Notes: generated by a model not told the origin, from the sequence alone. A DNA stretch of 64,000 nt from Symbiodinium natans (GCA_905221605.1 CAJNDS010002415.1:33501-97500); one strand, 5' to 3'; numbered from the stretch's first letter, positions 1 to 9,971 are shown. A program made the numbers and translations.

Positions 1-199
1 CAAACTTACTCAAACCGCCTACTTAAGCCCGATTCTTGAATAAAAGCCCTAACGCTCTATATCTGCCCAACCCACATCCTCATTTATACCCTAAATCCCG
101 AGAACCCTCTCAAACACACACGATATCTAAAACGCCGCTCAAAAAAACAACAAAAACCTATAGACCCTGAGCAACCCGGCAATAGCCATGAAGCAAAAC

Positions 200-296
200 A
201 CGTCCTCAACACAGAGGCTCGCGCCCGGCCTTCATGACGTACATCGGGAACAGCATGCGGTGTACAAAGTTCGAGTTGATCAGCCCGCATCTTAGC
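200..296 (-). CDS. Candidate micro-exon, unknown protein
   Basis: A unique GC-rich island next to telomere-like DNA. On the minus strand, after an AG at the right edge, two frames are open; one reads like protein (NFVHRMLFPMYVMKAG). No family is recognised and both edges are uncertain. It would be one of the last exons in this window of the minus-strand gene that carries the ACP domain upstream. Confidence 0.3.
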
Positions 297-429
297 GTAA
301 AGCAAGGCTTAGGGATTAGGATTTAGGGCTTGGGAGGCTTCAGGCATGTAGGGCGGCTGTTTTTGTTTCTAGGGTTTGGGCCTTTTGGAGGATAAGGGGC
401 TTAGGCTTAGGGATGTGTTTATGTTTAGG

Positions 430-560
430 CATCAGCCCACATCTTAGCATCCATAGTGCATTCAGGGCCGTCGAATTCAAGGAGTTTAGGGCTAAGGGAT
501 CAGCAGCATCCTCAGGACCTTTACCAAGAAACCCATCTACTTCATTGTTGGTCTTAGGAT
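430..560 (-). CDS. Two candidate micro-exons, unknown protein
   Basis: Two short minus-strand coding-like blocks are separated by TTTAGGG-like text: about 505-555 (VDGFLGKGPEDAAD) and about 430-478 (EFDGPECTMDAKMWADA). The second ends in a sequence that resembles the start of the block at 270-295 (GCTAAGATGnGGGCTGAT), so they may be diverged copies. No family is recognised. Confidence 0.3.
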
Positions 561-1117
561 TGTTCCTTCTGGCTGGTTCTTAGTAGGGAATGGGGGAATG
601 AGGTACCCTGTATCATCCCTTCAGGGTATGTGTACGGCCCTAATTGCCTCATTCCCTACTAAGGACCGGGGGGCCTTGGACCCAAAAGGTGGTGTCCTTA
701 GGTGTCCTTGCTGGGAAACTAAGGGCCATGTAAGGACTGTATTCAGGGAACCCTTTAGGGCTACAACAGTAAGGGTACGAGTCTTAATCCCTTGAAATGG
801 GGATATTGGGCCCTACGGCCCAACGGTAGTTACTAAGTGACGCCTTCGGGACGGTAAGTATCTACCCTACACCCTCATAATCAAGCCTCTGGCACATGGA
901 CCCCTCAAATGGGAGGGGAGAGCTCCTGCCGTTCCCATTGGGAGAATGGCTTCCGCTGATCCGGTTCACGGCAGCTCGTATCTGGGGCCGCAATGCTTCG
1001 CCCGTTGATTTCGGCTCGACACTGCCGGGTCGGATGAGGCCACTATGGCTCACGCAAGAGCTCCGCGGCGCATGTCCAAGATGGTTGCATGAGATTGATT
1101 TCCACTCTGCACTCTGA

Positions 1118-1724
1118 GCTTGGGGCCCAACAGGTTAGGGTTTAGGGCTTTCGGGTTCAGGGGCTTGGCACTTTAGCTAGGGTGTGGGCTGGAATTTACG
1201 GTTCAGGACCTAGAATTTTCGGGTTTTCGGGGTTGGGGTTGGGGTGTAGTGTCATGGATTTCATGTCTTGCTGCTGAAAGGGGGAGCACGGTTGGTGTGT
1301 TGGAGGTGGGTGTAGGGTTGTTTTGTCTGGGCGTTTGATGTTTATGGGGGAGAGGTTTCTGGCTTCAGGGACCCTAAACCCTAAATCTTCAGAATTTAGG
1401 GGGGTCAATTTCTTAAGGCTTGACTGCTGGGGGGGGGGGGGGGGGGGGCGAACGACTTAGTTAGGTCTCAGGGCTCAGGGCATTTGGGACTCAGGGTTTA
1501 GGGTTCAGGGCTCAGGGAATTGCAGGCTTTGGAACTTGAGCTCTGGGTTTAGGGTTTAAGGTAGGGTTGGCATGACTTAGAGTCTGGGGTGCAACATGTT
1601 CCGTGCTTTTGAGTTTAGGGTCTTGGCCCTTCAAGTGTCTGAAAGGCACTCGGTGCTTGCGGGACTCCCTAAATCCTCCTCAACCTCTGGAGGGTCTTGC
1701 TGGGATTTCTTTGGGGCTACGATC
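1118..1724. other. Degenerate telomere-like intergenic or intronic DNA
   Basis: About 600 bp of degenerate TTTAGGG-type sequence with a G homopolymer of about 20 at 1429-1448. No coding block or known element is seen. The preceding unique island (860-1117) is open on both strands but matches no family. Confidence 0.5.
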
Positions 1725-1838
1725 CTTGGCTGCACTTAAGAGGGTAGCTATGAATTCATTTTTTGCTGCCTTGTTAGGAAACCCAAGAAACCCAAAAAGG
1801 CTAAGGATCTAAAGTTACAGTAAAGCACCACAAAGGAT
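1725..1838 (+). repeat. Dispersed 115-bp module, copy 1 (copy 2 at 31149)
   Basis: Starts TTGGCTGCACTTAAGAGGGT and ends near GTTACAGTAAAGCACCACAA. A close copy is at 31149-31270. One frame of both copies ends with a Lys/Pro-rich stretch and the same C-terminus (KAKDLKLQ, stop). The copies differ by a 9-bp insertion that keeps this frame, so this may be a duplicated 3' gene end. Function unknown. Confidence 0.55.
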
Positions 1839-2173
1839 CTTCCGGCCTCTGTTGGGCAGACGAAGATTCTACCGATCCGAGTCTATAGGCCGCATGCTCG
1901 TCAGATCATGCGCCTCAAGACGCAGCACGACCGAAGGGTTTTTTGGGTGGGTAAACCCTAAACCCTAAACCCTAATAAGGGTTTAGGGTTTGGGAGTTTG
2001 GGGTTTTGGGGGTTTAGGGTTTAGGGCTTATAGGCTTTAGGGACACGGCTTAGGGTGGTGTAAACCCTGACAAACCCTTATGCGGGCTAGTTTCGGGTGC
2101 CTCCAGAACCCCTAACACCCCAAAACCCCACAACCCTAAACCCCAAATCCGCCCATGCATGCAAGAATTGCGC

Positions 2174-2259
2174 CCCAAATCCGCCCATGCATGCAAGAAT
2201 TGCGCTGGCGAGTGGCGCCTTGCATTCGGGCTGAAGCGTGCAAAAGCTATTTCCCATGG
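2174..2259 (-). CDS. Candidate exon, unknown protein
   Basis: After the acceptor TTTGCAG the minus strand reads PWEIAFARFSPNARRHSPA and continues to a 30-bp direct duplication (about 2144-2203), which blurs the 3' end. Composition is protein-like; no family is recognised. The duplication contains the motif CATGCATG. Confidence 0.35.
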
Positions 2260-2752
2260 CTGCAAATCTGCAGCAGAAGCGGTTTAAGGTGGTTGGGGCT
2301 GAAGAGGGGTTGAGGGCTTTAGGGCTGCGGGTTCTAGGGTTTGGTAGGGCACTCAGTTGTGCGCTGAAGGGGTTTCAGGCTTGGGGTGTTAGGGAAGGGG
2401 GGGGGGGTGTGGGGCGAGAACGGCCGCGTCCCAGACAAAGCTGGAGCCAATGAAGCGATCAAGTGACATGCACCACCAAGAGCCTCCCCCCAAACACACT
2501 GCAGGGTTTAGGAGCTTAGGGTCTAGGGTTTGGCGCCTAGGGTTAGGTGCACAAACGAAAAGGCACAGTAGATATGCCAACCGGTAGGCCAGCACTTGAA
2601 GGCTCACGTGTTCTTTATTTCGAGGAAGGGGCTGCAAGCATCTTTGCGGTTTAGGGCTTTCGGGTTGGGACTTCTTGCCTTCTGCAGGGGCCCTCCTGGG
2701 TTAGAAGTAGAGATGCAAGAGGAGCCTAGTTTGGGATAGAAGGAATCCTAAC

Positions 2753-2812
2753 TTAGGTCACAAGTCCCCTAACTACACTTGGTATAGCAAAGGGACTCCT
2801 TGTACCCTTTTA
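2753..2812. mobile_element. MITE-like family A, half copy
   Basis: Matches the right half of the element at 3270-3397: a 'cacaagtcccctaact' core followed by 'gggactccttgtac'. Only one terminal arm is present. Confidence 0.4.
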
Positions 2813-2880
2813 GCCACCGATGGAGCCCCAGGTAGAGACAACCGCGTAAGCTAAACGGCAAGATGGATCTGAACATGGGT

Positions 2881-2926
2881 GGGGTTTAGGGTTTAGGGTT
2901 TAGGGTTTAGGGTTTAGGGTTTAGGG
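2881..2926. repeat. Telomere-like TTTAGGG array
   Basis: Six or so perfect TTTAGGG units in plus orientation. One of dozens of internal arrays in the window; it does not cap a chromosome end because unique sequence follows on both sides. Confidence 0.95.
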
Positions 2927-3269
2927 TGGGGTGTTTGGCGCCCTAAACTACATGCTCAACCGCAAAACCAGAAGCCCTGAACCCCAAACCCTAGAAACCC
3001 TAATGCCTGAAGAAGGCTGTTTGGGTATTGGAGGGCTCCTACACCACAAAATGGAAACGCTCAGGACGCATGACGTTAAAGTCTTAAGGGTTGCTGACCC
3101 AGAGGCTACTATAGTGTAGCCCCAGGATCAGACTTACAAGGAGGGTTTAGGCGTCAGGGTTCTAGGGTCCAGGGTTCTAGGGTTTAGGGTCCAGTGCTTG
3201 GGGTGCAAGGTTCAGGGCCTGGAGTTCTTACTTTACTTCTAAGGGATGCTTCACCCTAAGCCTTCGTTC

Positions 3270-3397
3270 TTACAAGGAGGGGCCCCTTTACTATACTAAG
3301 TATAACTAAGGGACTTATAACCTAAGTTAGGCTCCTTATAACCCAATTTAGGGCTCTTATAACTCTACTTATAACTAGAGGGGCCCCTCCTTGTAAC
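3270..3397. mobile_element. MITE-like family A, complete copy
   Basis: An approximately 128-bp inverted-repeat element. The left end reads TACAAGGAGGGGCCCCTTTA and the right end is its complement (GGGGCCCCTCCTTGTA). The interior is rich in 'cttataac' steps. No coding capacity. Related copies are at 3711, 9629, 18170, 24573, 27163, 30967 and 34929. This suggests a non-autonomous DNA transposon family; no target duplication was confirmed. Confidence 0.65.
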
Positions 3398-3481
3398 CCC
3401 CCCCTCCTGCCCCTAAACCCTAAACCCAAAACCCAAAACCCTCAACCCTCAACCCTCAACCCTAAACCCTAAACCCTAAAC

Positions 3482-3556
3482 TGATAAGAAAGACCTTCGA
3501 TGCCTGTAAAATAACTCCTGCAAGTGGCTCAGCTCGACGATTCGGTTGGAGACTTC
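3482..3556 (-). CDS. Micro-exon, unknown protein; donor lies in telomere repeat
   Basis: Twenty-five codons, phase 0 to 0. Acceptor is GGGCAG|GAAGTC. The coding text contains NRIVELSHLQELFYRHRR, helix-like and basic. The donor is TATCA|GTTTAGGG, so the intron begins directly with the telomere-like array. Its phase does not fit directly after the exon at 3961 (phase 2), so at least one exon between them is missing from my reading. Confidence 0.5.
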
Positions 3557-3599
3557 CTGCCCACATGCGGGGAGAGCGCCCCTATGCCCTAAACCTGAA

Positions 3600-3686
3600 T
3601 AGGGTTTAGGGTTTAGGGTTTAGGGTTTAGGGTTTAGGGTTTAGGGTTTAGGGTTTAGGGTTTAGGGTTTAGGGTTTAGGGTTTAG
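3600..3686. repeat. Telomere-like TTTAGGG array
   Basis: About twelve nearly perfect TTTAGGG units followed by a G homopolymer. The opposite orientation (CCCTAAA) runs at 3413-3480 on the other side of the exon at 3482-3556. Confidence 0.95.
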
Positions 3687-3710
3687 GGGCAGGAGGGGGG
3701 GGGGGGGCGG

Positions 3711-3828
3711 TTACAAGGAAAGGCCCCCTCCTAGTATTAGTAGAGTTATAAGCGCCCTACATTGGAGCCTAACTCAGGTTATAAGTCCCTTAACTAGAGC
3801 TAGCATAATAAGTGGGCCCTCCTTGTAC
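3711..3828. mobile_element. MITE-like family A, diverged copy
   Basis: Starts TTACAAGGAAAGGCCCCCTC and ends GGGCCCTCCTTGTA. Interior 'ataagtcccttaactagagc' is shared with the copy at 18170-18257. It directly abuts a G homopolymer and the array at 3600-3686. Confidence 0.6.
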
Positions 3829-3960
3829 AACATCCGCCCTAGAGGCCGCAAGAGAATCTTGAAGTAATAGAATAGCTGCCTACAACCCTTAGAGCCTGAA
3901 CCCGAAAGTGGAAGGTACATCGCCCAGAATTCTGTCTGTATCTCCATAGGGACTGGTTAC

Positions 3961-4022
3961 AGGATCCATGGGCCCACTTGGGGTACATACTCAAGGGTCG
4001 ACTTCTCAAAGGTCCGTGTTTC
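3961..4022 (-). CDS. Micro-exon of ACP-bearing gene, unknown segment
   Basis: Acceptor GTGAAG|GAAACA, donor ATCCT|GTAACC; 62 bp, phase 0 to 2. Reads TFEKSTLEYVPQVGPWI. It follows in phase from the 22-bp exon at 4545-4566. No domain is recognised. Confidence 0.5.
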
Positions 4023-4212
4023 CTTCACGGTTTAAGCTGAAGAGGGACTCACAACCTGGGATTCACAAACCATCTCCCAATTTCTGGCCCGTGAAGTAGG
4101 GGACCTCCCTGTAGCCCTTAAACTCTGGTTGGCTCCCCTAGACGGACAACAGACAATAGAGAATACAGCGTCTTCGGGCACGGGCTTCGGGTTAAGGGTT
4201 GAGTTTGGGGTT

Positions 4213-4318
4213 TACTTGAAGGTTCATGGTACTTACTAACCAATTGCAACTGTACTTATAACCCTACTTATAATACCCCTAAAGGGCCTTATTGGGGTTA
4301 TCCCAATTATAACTGGTA
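4213..4318. mobile_element. MITE-like family C, diverged copy
   Basis: Left end 'cttgaaggttcatggtactt' followed by 'actgtacttataaccctact', as in the complete copy at 47707-47849. The right arm is degraded. Confidence 0.5.
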
Positions 4319-4544
4319 GGGTTTGCATGTTTCAAGGCTGCAGGGCTGCAGGGCCCGTTGAGGTGTCTTGGTTCAGAGAGGGGATTTCAGAAACAAGGCT
4401 GCAGCTCCAATATGCTGCGGTTTAGGGTAAGTTTAGGGTTTAGGGTTTAGGGTTTAGGGTTTAGGGTTTAGTGTCTAGGGTTTAGGGTTTAGGGTTTGGG
4501 GCTGAAAAGAGTACCAAGTTTATCGGGTCTGGGGAAGCACCTAC

Positions 4545-4566
4545 GTTGCAAGGATCGTGCAGCCTG
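4545..4566 (-). CDS. 22-bp micro-exon between ACP exon 3 and the next exon
   Basis: Bounded by GGGAG|CAGG and TGCAAC|GTAGGT. It carries phase 2 to 0, exactly what is needed to connect the exon at 4721-4801 to the one at 3961-4022. A 19-bp alternative using the CAG three bases further on is equally possible. Very short, so tentative. Confidence 0.4.
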
Positions 4567-4720
4567 CTCCCATTCTACAACCGCAGAGGTTTAAACCCTA
4601 AACCTCTCAAATATACTCACTTCTCTTCGAGCCCACTTTCGAAATGTACCTAGTTGGGCTTCATACAAACAAAAACTGCACAATTCCTGAGGAAACTTTC
4701 GTAAGCCCTCAACCCTACAC

Positions 4721-4801
4721 CGGTCGGCCACCTTCATGGTCGGGTAGTCGAACATCAGCGAAGAAGGGAGCTTTACACCCAGCTGCTGTTGCAAGCCATT
4801 C
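4721..4801 (-). CDS. ACP/PCP domain, third exon (C-terminal part)
   Basis: Acceptor CTTTGCAG|GAATGG, donor GACCG|GTGTAG; 81 bp, phase 2 to 2. It encodes the last two helices of a carrier domain: LGVKLPSSLMFDYPT is the usual 'LGv.LPsTLvFDyPT' of type I polyketide synthase carrier proteins. It joins in phase to the exon at 5882-5930. What follows (4545, 3961) is not recognised, so I cannot say which domain comes next. Product of the enzyme unknown. Confidence 0.8.
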
Positions 4802-5099
4802 CTGCAAAGCATGGGGTTTGTAGGGTTTAGGGATTAGGGTTTAGGGTGCAGGGTTTAGTGTGTAGAACTTAGGGCTTAGGGTTTAGGGTTTAGCACTTGA
4901 AGGTTCAGGGTTTGGGGATTACAGCTCCCATGGCCCATCAAGAAAGCAAGATCTCCTGCAGCAAGTCTGTTCTACTCTTTGCGTGTGCCCGGCCTTCTGT
5001 TTCACAAACACTGCCCTTAAAACCCTAAACTCGAAACCCGAAACCCTGAGGCCTACTTGCTTATGATACCGTGAACCCGAAACCCTGAGGCCTACTTGC

Positions 5100-5175
5100 T
5101 TGTCATACCCTAAACCCTAAACCCTAAACCCCAAACCCTAAACCCTAAACCCTCAACCCTAAATCCTCTACACTG
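5100..5175. repeat. Telomere-like CCCTAAA array with variants
   Basis: CCCTAAA units with CCCCAAA and CCCTCAA variants, preceded by a duplicated 'gaaacccgaaaccctgaggc' segment (5035 and 5070). Confidence 0.8.
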
Positions 5176-5881
5176 AACGCTAAACACGAAACCCTAAACT
5201 AAGACCATCATAAACAGCCTTCTTGAAGCTGCCAGCTCAAGGTCTAGGGTCTAGGGTTTAGGGTTTAGGGGTTAGGGTTTAGGGTTTAGGGTTTAGGGTT
5301 TGGGCTGTGGGGGTTAGGGTTTAGGGTTTAAGGTTTAGGGTTTAAGGTCTGGGGTTTAGGTTTGAGCAAACCCGTCGGGGAAACCACGAGGGCAAAGGAG
5401 TCGATGAGACACACAGAAACTCTGAATCGAAAACCCTTCACCCCAAAACCCTAAACCCCAAACCCTAAACCCTAAGCCACCCAAGAGTAACCTAGAAATG
5501 AGAAGGCTACCCTTCATGGCTTGCAGAGGCTGAACAGGGAACCCCAAACCCTAAGAAAAAAAACAAACAAAGTAAGGGCCTTCTCTGGGTCCTAGGCCAA
5601 AACCCTAAACCCTAAATCCTAAACCCTAAACAAAGGGAATAAAGGCATACTATGGGTCCTAGTAGAAGAACACCCCAAAAAACAGCCATGGTCCTGAGAT
5701 CGACACTAGAATCCCAACACTTCCTGAACACCCAAAACCCGAAAACCCTGAAACCCTGAAACCCTAAACCCCAAGCCCTAAAACCCTAAAACCCGGAACC
5801 CTCCACCCCAACCCCTAAACCCTAAACCCTAAACCCTAAACCCGAAACCCGAAAACCCGAAACCGCCCAAACAAAGCCCTC

Positions 5882-5930
5882 CTGAAGGAGACGGCGGTCA
5901 GGGAATCCATGCCGGAGTCCATGAGGGCAC
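5882..5930 (-). CDS. ACP/PCP domain, second exon (phosphopantetheine site)
   Basis: A 49-bp exon, phase 1 to 2, acceptor AAAAAAAG|GTGCCC. It encodes LMDSGMDSLTAVSF: the invariant D-S-L with the serine that carries the 4'-phosphopantetheine arm. The donor follows TTCAG and reads GAGGGC, a GA-type donor; a repeated CAGGA at both splice sites leaves the exact cut ambiguous. It is bracketed by CCCTAAA on its left and TTTAGGG on its right in plus coordinates. Known family: PP-binding carrier domain of PKS, NRPS or FAS. That this belongs to a PKS is an inference from the helix 3 sequence in the next exon. Confidence 0.85.
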
Positions 5931-5954
5931 CTTTTTTTCCGTGCTTCTTCTTAG

Positions 5955-6430
5955 GGTTTATAGGGTTTAGGGTTTAGGGTTTAGGGGTTTAGGGGTTTAG
6001 GGGTTTAGGGTTTAGGGTTTAGGGGTTTAGGGTTTATAGGGTTTATGAGGGTTTTGTCGGGTTTATAATTTGTAGGGCTTAATTATAACGTTTATAGGGT
6101 TTATAGGGTCTATAGGGGCTTATATGGCTTAAAGGGTTTATAAGGGGTTTGTAGGGTTTATAGGGTTTATAGGTCTTATGGGGTTTATAGCTGTTTGTAG
6201 GGTTTATAGGGTTTATAGGGTTTATGGGGTTTATAGGGGTTTATAGGGGTTTATGGGGTTTAGAGGGTTCACAGGGTTTATAGGGTTTATAGGGTTTATA
6301 GGGGTTTATATGGCTTATAGGGGTTTGCAGGGTTTATAGGGTTTATAGGGTTTATAGGGTTTATAGGGTTTATAGGGTTTCGGGTTTGGGTTTCAGGCTT
6401 TTATGGTATATAGGGTTTATAGTTTACAGG
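5955..6430. repeat. Variant telomere-like block TTTATAGGG
   Basis: About 470 bp in which TTTAGGG gives way to the 9-mer TTTATAGGG, with TTTATGGGG and TTTACAGGG sub-variants. Local homogenisation of one variant suggests amplification in place. No coding sequence. Confidence 0.85.
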
Positions 6431-6501
6431 GTTTAGGGATTAGGGCTCGGGTTTAGGGGTTAGGGCTTAGGGCTTAAGGCTTATTGGTTAGGGTTTAGGG
6501 T

Positions 6502-6900
6502 TTAGGGTTGTGGACTGTTGGTTCTTGGAGGAACAACAGGAAAGAAAGAATGGATCATGCGCGACAGAAGAACACAACGTGCTGTGCCATCATATGACAG
6601 CCACTTTGTTTGGACAAACAAAGACTTGCAGGGCCCAGAGAAAACACAAATTGCTTCTTGACATACCCATACAGTACTGACAAGTCTTTCGCGACACTCC
6701 ACAGCCCTAAACCCTGATCCGCCCAACAACAGTCCAGACTCTAATTGCAAAAGCAATCTTCTTGATCTTGATCTTGTGTTCGACGCCAACCTGTGCTTAC
6801 TTAGTATGCGGTTTGACGCCCAGTTTCCCACAAATGCTAGTCGTTGTGCTCAAGGTGCTTGCCGATAGCAGCCCTCAGAAGATCATGGTGCTCAGCAGTG
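6502..6900. other. Unassigned unique DNA
   Basis: Unique sequence with open frames on both strands (minus 109 aa, plus 62 aa). I recognise no domain or splice-bounded exon in it. It may be part of the degraded retroelement whose RNase H-like piece lies just to the right. Confidence 0.4.
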
Positions 6901-6984
6901 GCCGCGTCCAAGCGGTCTCAAGCCGCGCGAGTCCAAGCCCTAAACCCTAAACCCTAAACCCTAAACCCTAACCCTAAACCCTGA

Positions 6985-7265
6985 ACCCCAGCATAGGCCG
7001 CAAGCACAGAAGAGCAGGCAGCGTCAGCGCGCTTGTTGAGGACACGGAAGAGTCCCACGGCGCCAGGCCAACTCATAGGAGGCCGCCATTCAGCATACTT
7101 GTCATGAGAAGGAATCCAAGCCAAGTGTGCCTCTGGCGGCAGCTTCTCACCCACGCGACGCCAGAAAAGTTCTAGAGGCCCATGCCAATCGCCGCGATCT
7201 CGGCCACGACGAAGGCGCCGAACCGCAGGACCATTGTCTACAACCCAGAAAACCACTGCAACAGC
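6985..7265 (-). pseudogene. RNase H-like fragment of a retroelement, truncated
   Basis: The minus strand reads VVDNGPAVRRL, then HLAWIPSHDKYAEWRPP and LNKRADAACS. This is the order of an RNase H domain: first Asp, a 'W(I/V)PSH' block, then 'N..AD.A'. Dinoflagellate non-LTR retroelements often carry such a domain. No reverse transcriptase is attached. The fragment runs at its 3' end straight into CCCTAAA repeats, so it is truncated by or at the array. Confidence 0.6.
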
Positions 7266-7449
7266 AAGTGTAGGTCCGGGAGTCACAGGAACAAAAACGA
7301 AAAGCAACCACGTGATATGGCTTTATAAGAACTGCACAGGTAGAAATTAGACAAAAGGAAAGTCATGCCCCCTCATAAGCCTAAACCCTACACCCTGAAC
7401 TCTAAACCGTAAACCATGCAATGCAAAGCCCAGATCCAAAGGCCCCCAC

Positions 7450-7498
7450 TGTCCAAGAACAGCTCGTCATCCACGCCGATGGCTTGGCGCGCCATCTC
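7450..7498 (-). CDS. ACP/PCP domain, first exon (helix 1)
   Basis: 49 bp, phase 0 to 1, acceptor CGTCGAG|GAGATG, donor TGGACA|GTGGGG. Encodes MARQAIGVDDELFLDS, helix 1 and loop of a carrier domain. Joining to 5882-5930 in phase places the 'LDS' next to the 'LMDSGMDSL' block at the normal spacing. Upstream exons in the same phase chain are at 7864, 8458, 9972, 10882 and 11482. Confidence 0.75.
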
Positions 7499-7863
7499 CT
7501 CGACGGTTTAGGGTTTAGGGTTTAGGGGCTAGGGGTTTGGGGGATTTAAGCTTGAGGGTGGACGGCTATCACGGGAGAATTAACTATACGCTTACAACAC
7601 AAATGTGGTGAAACCCGCCCTTGATCAAGAGAATTCCTACAAGGAGGTGCCCCCCCCCCAAGTCAGGATCCTGACAACGCTCAGGGTTTGGGGGATAAGT
7701 GACGGTTAACATCGGGCACACACAGCAATCAACCGACAGAGCGGTTCAGGGTTTAGGGTTTGAGGTTTAGGGTTTAAGGTTTATAAGGGTTTAGCTTAAG
7801 GTTAAGGGTTTAGCTTAAGGTTTAAGGTGTATGAGGGTTTAGCTTAAGGTTTAGGGAAAAAGC

Positions 7864-7886
7864 CTGCCTGCTCGAAGCTTGCACGG
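7864..7886 (-). CDS. 23-bp micro-exon upstream of ACP
   Basis: Acceptor ATGAAAG|CCGTGC, GC donor CAG|GCTTTT. Phase 1 to 0, bridging 8458-8509 and 7450-7498 in frame (VQASSRQ). Too short to trust alone; the phase fit is the support. Confidence 0.4.
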
Positions 7887-8285
7887 CTTTCATGACGGAG
7901 GGTAGGGCTTGGGGTGTAGGTTGAGGCTTTGGGGTTTAGGGCTTAGGGCTCGCCCTAAATGGGTTCCTCTTAGTTAAACATGGCTACGGTCCTAAGCCTC
8001 AAAAGGGTGGGAACCTTGTAGAGCACATGCTTACAAGCTCTTCGTCGGGAGTTTGGGAATCAGGAAGCAGGTACCTAAAATCCCGCATATAGCCCCTTAG
8101 GGGATCCTCAACCCTGATCCCTAAACTCTAAACCCTGAATTCCTCTACATGACCCTTTGAGGGATCCCTAAACCCTTGGAGGAATGAACATAGTGCCACA
8201 GAGAAATCAAGGTACAGAATTCAAAATTCTGAGCTCGAAGCCCTAAATCCGGGGTCCCGGTTTCAACACATGCCCCCTCCCCCGC

Positions 8286-8442
8286 CTCCCCAACCCTAAA
8301 CCCTAAACCCTAAACCCTAAACCCTAAACCCTAAACCCTAAACCCTAAACCCTAAACCCTAAACCCTAAACCCTAAACCCTAAACCCTAAACCTAAACCC
8401 TAAACCCCAAACCCCAAACCCTAAACCCTAAACCCTAAACCG
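8286..8442. repeat. Long telomere-like CCCTAAA array
   Basis: About 20 CCCTAAA units, mostly perfect, one of the longest arrays in the window. It lies on the sense-downstream side of the exon at 8458-8509; TTTAGGG units start at 8552 on the other side. Confidence 0.95.
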
Positions 8443-8457
8443 AAAGAAACGACCAAC

Positions 8458-8509
8458 TTGGGCCATGCTCCTGGACGGTGCTTTGCACCATGGCGGCATC
8501 GAGACCCAC
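8458..8509 (-). CDS. Micro-exon of ACP-bearing gene
   Basis: Acceptor TCGAAAAG|GTGGGT, donor GCCCAA|GTTGGT; 52 bp, phase 0 to 1. Reads GLDAAMVQSTVQEHG. Bracketed by opposite telomere-like arrays. No domain recognised; it probably belongs to the segment before the ACP domain. Confidence 0.55.
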
Positions 8510-8819
8510 CTTTTCGACAAGTAAGGCTCGGCTTATGCTCGGGGATCCATGGTTTAGGGTTTAGGGTTTAGGGCTTAGGGTGTAGGGTTTTGGGGTTTTG
8601 GGGTTGAGGCTAACCTCTGAACATTTACAGAGGTTTAGGGTTTAGGGTTTGGGGTTTAAGGTCTAGGCGGTCTAGGGTTTAGGGTTTAGGGTTGAGGGGG
8701 AGCCCTAAACCGGAACGTTGCGACCCGAACCCGCAACCCTAACCCGCGACCAGAAACCCCTGTGCCCCCCAAACCCCCAGCCCCAAAACCTTAACCCCCC
8801 ATATGCACCCTTGACCCTA

Positions 8820-8920
8820 TACTTGGAGGTTCATACTATCAGTATGGGTAAATAGAACTTTAACCTTACTTCAAACCCACCTTAAAATTACCCTAAACCC
8901 TACATGAACCTCCAAGTATA
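8820..8920. mobile_element. MITE-like family C copy
   Basis: Ends are inverted copies of each other: ACTTGGAGGTTCAT on the left and ATGAACCTCCAAGT on the right. About 100 bp, AT-rich interior, no coding capacity. Confidence 0.6.
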
Positions 8921-9444
8921 TTCCCCTTGAATCCTGTAAGTACCCTAAACCCGACACCCTGCGAACCCTAAACCTTGCAAAGCCTAAACCCTAATCCTTG
9001 CAAAGCCTAAACCCTAAACCTTGTAAAGCCCAAACCCTAAACCCTAACCCTAAACCCTAAACCCTAAACCCTAAACCCTACACCCCCCCCCCCCCCCCCC
9101 CCCCCCATTCCCCTTCGCCTGCTTCGTCTCTACGCTGACGGCCGCTGCCTGTGGCGCGGCCTCGCCTGGCGCGGCGCCGGCCTGCGCAAGGAAGCCTACA
9201 TCTTATGTTACTTTCTAACCACCCTCGATTACCGGGAGACGAACGAAGTGAACACGTGAGCACAATTATAAACTAGTGCATGAATTGTGTGAACGATGTG
9301 AACGAAGAGAACACATTATTACGGGCGTTACGTTCTTTCATTCGCCCGGTTATAATATTATGAGTGCGCCCAACAAGTATTTTATAGGGGCGCGTACTAT
9401 AATACTATTATTACGTAGTGAATTACAATCATGCGGTTTTATAA

Positions 9445-9617
9445 GGAATGAAAAGGGTTTAGGGTTTAGGGTTTAGGGTTTAGGGTTTAGGGTTTAGGGT
9501 TTAGGGTTTAGGGTTTAGGGTTTAGGGTTTGGGGTTTGGGGTTTGGGGTTTGGGGTTTCGGGTTTAGGGTTTAGGGTTCACGGTTTAGGGTTTAGGGTTT
9601 AGGGTTTAGGGTTTAGC
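9445..9617. repeat. Long telomere-like TTTAGGG array
   Basis: About 24 units in plus orientation with a TTTGGGG variant block at 9526-9560. The 200 bp before it (9200-9440) are AT-rich unique sequence without a recognised gene. Confidence 0.95.
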
Positions 9618-9628
9618 GTGCTTACTTG

Positions 9629-9776
9629 TTACAAGGAGGGCCCCCCTAGTTATAGTCAGAGTTGTAAGGACCTGTATTGGGGTATGAGGATCCTATCTTA
9701 GGTGATACGCCTCTAAGCCCTAACATACTAACCTTGAGGGGTTTTAGGGGCTTTAGGGTGGGGGCCCTCCTTATAC
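9629..9776. mobile_element. MITE-like family A copy
   Basis: Left end TTACAAGGAGGGCCCCCCTA; right end GGGGGCCCTCCTTATAC is its inverted match. It follows directly on a telomere-like array. Confidence 0.6.
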
Positions 9777-9971
9777 ATTCTCAACCCTGAAATTCAACAA
9801 AGCAAAAAGCCCAACCCTGAACCCCGAACCCTGAACCTTCAATCTTGAGGCTTATCTTCCTAAACCCTAAACCCTGCACCCTTAACCCTAAACCCTAAAC
9901 CCTAAACCCTAAACCCTAAACCCTAAACCCTAAACCCTAAACCCTAAACCCTGAACTTCCGACCCTTCAAC

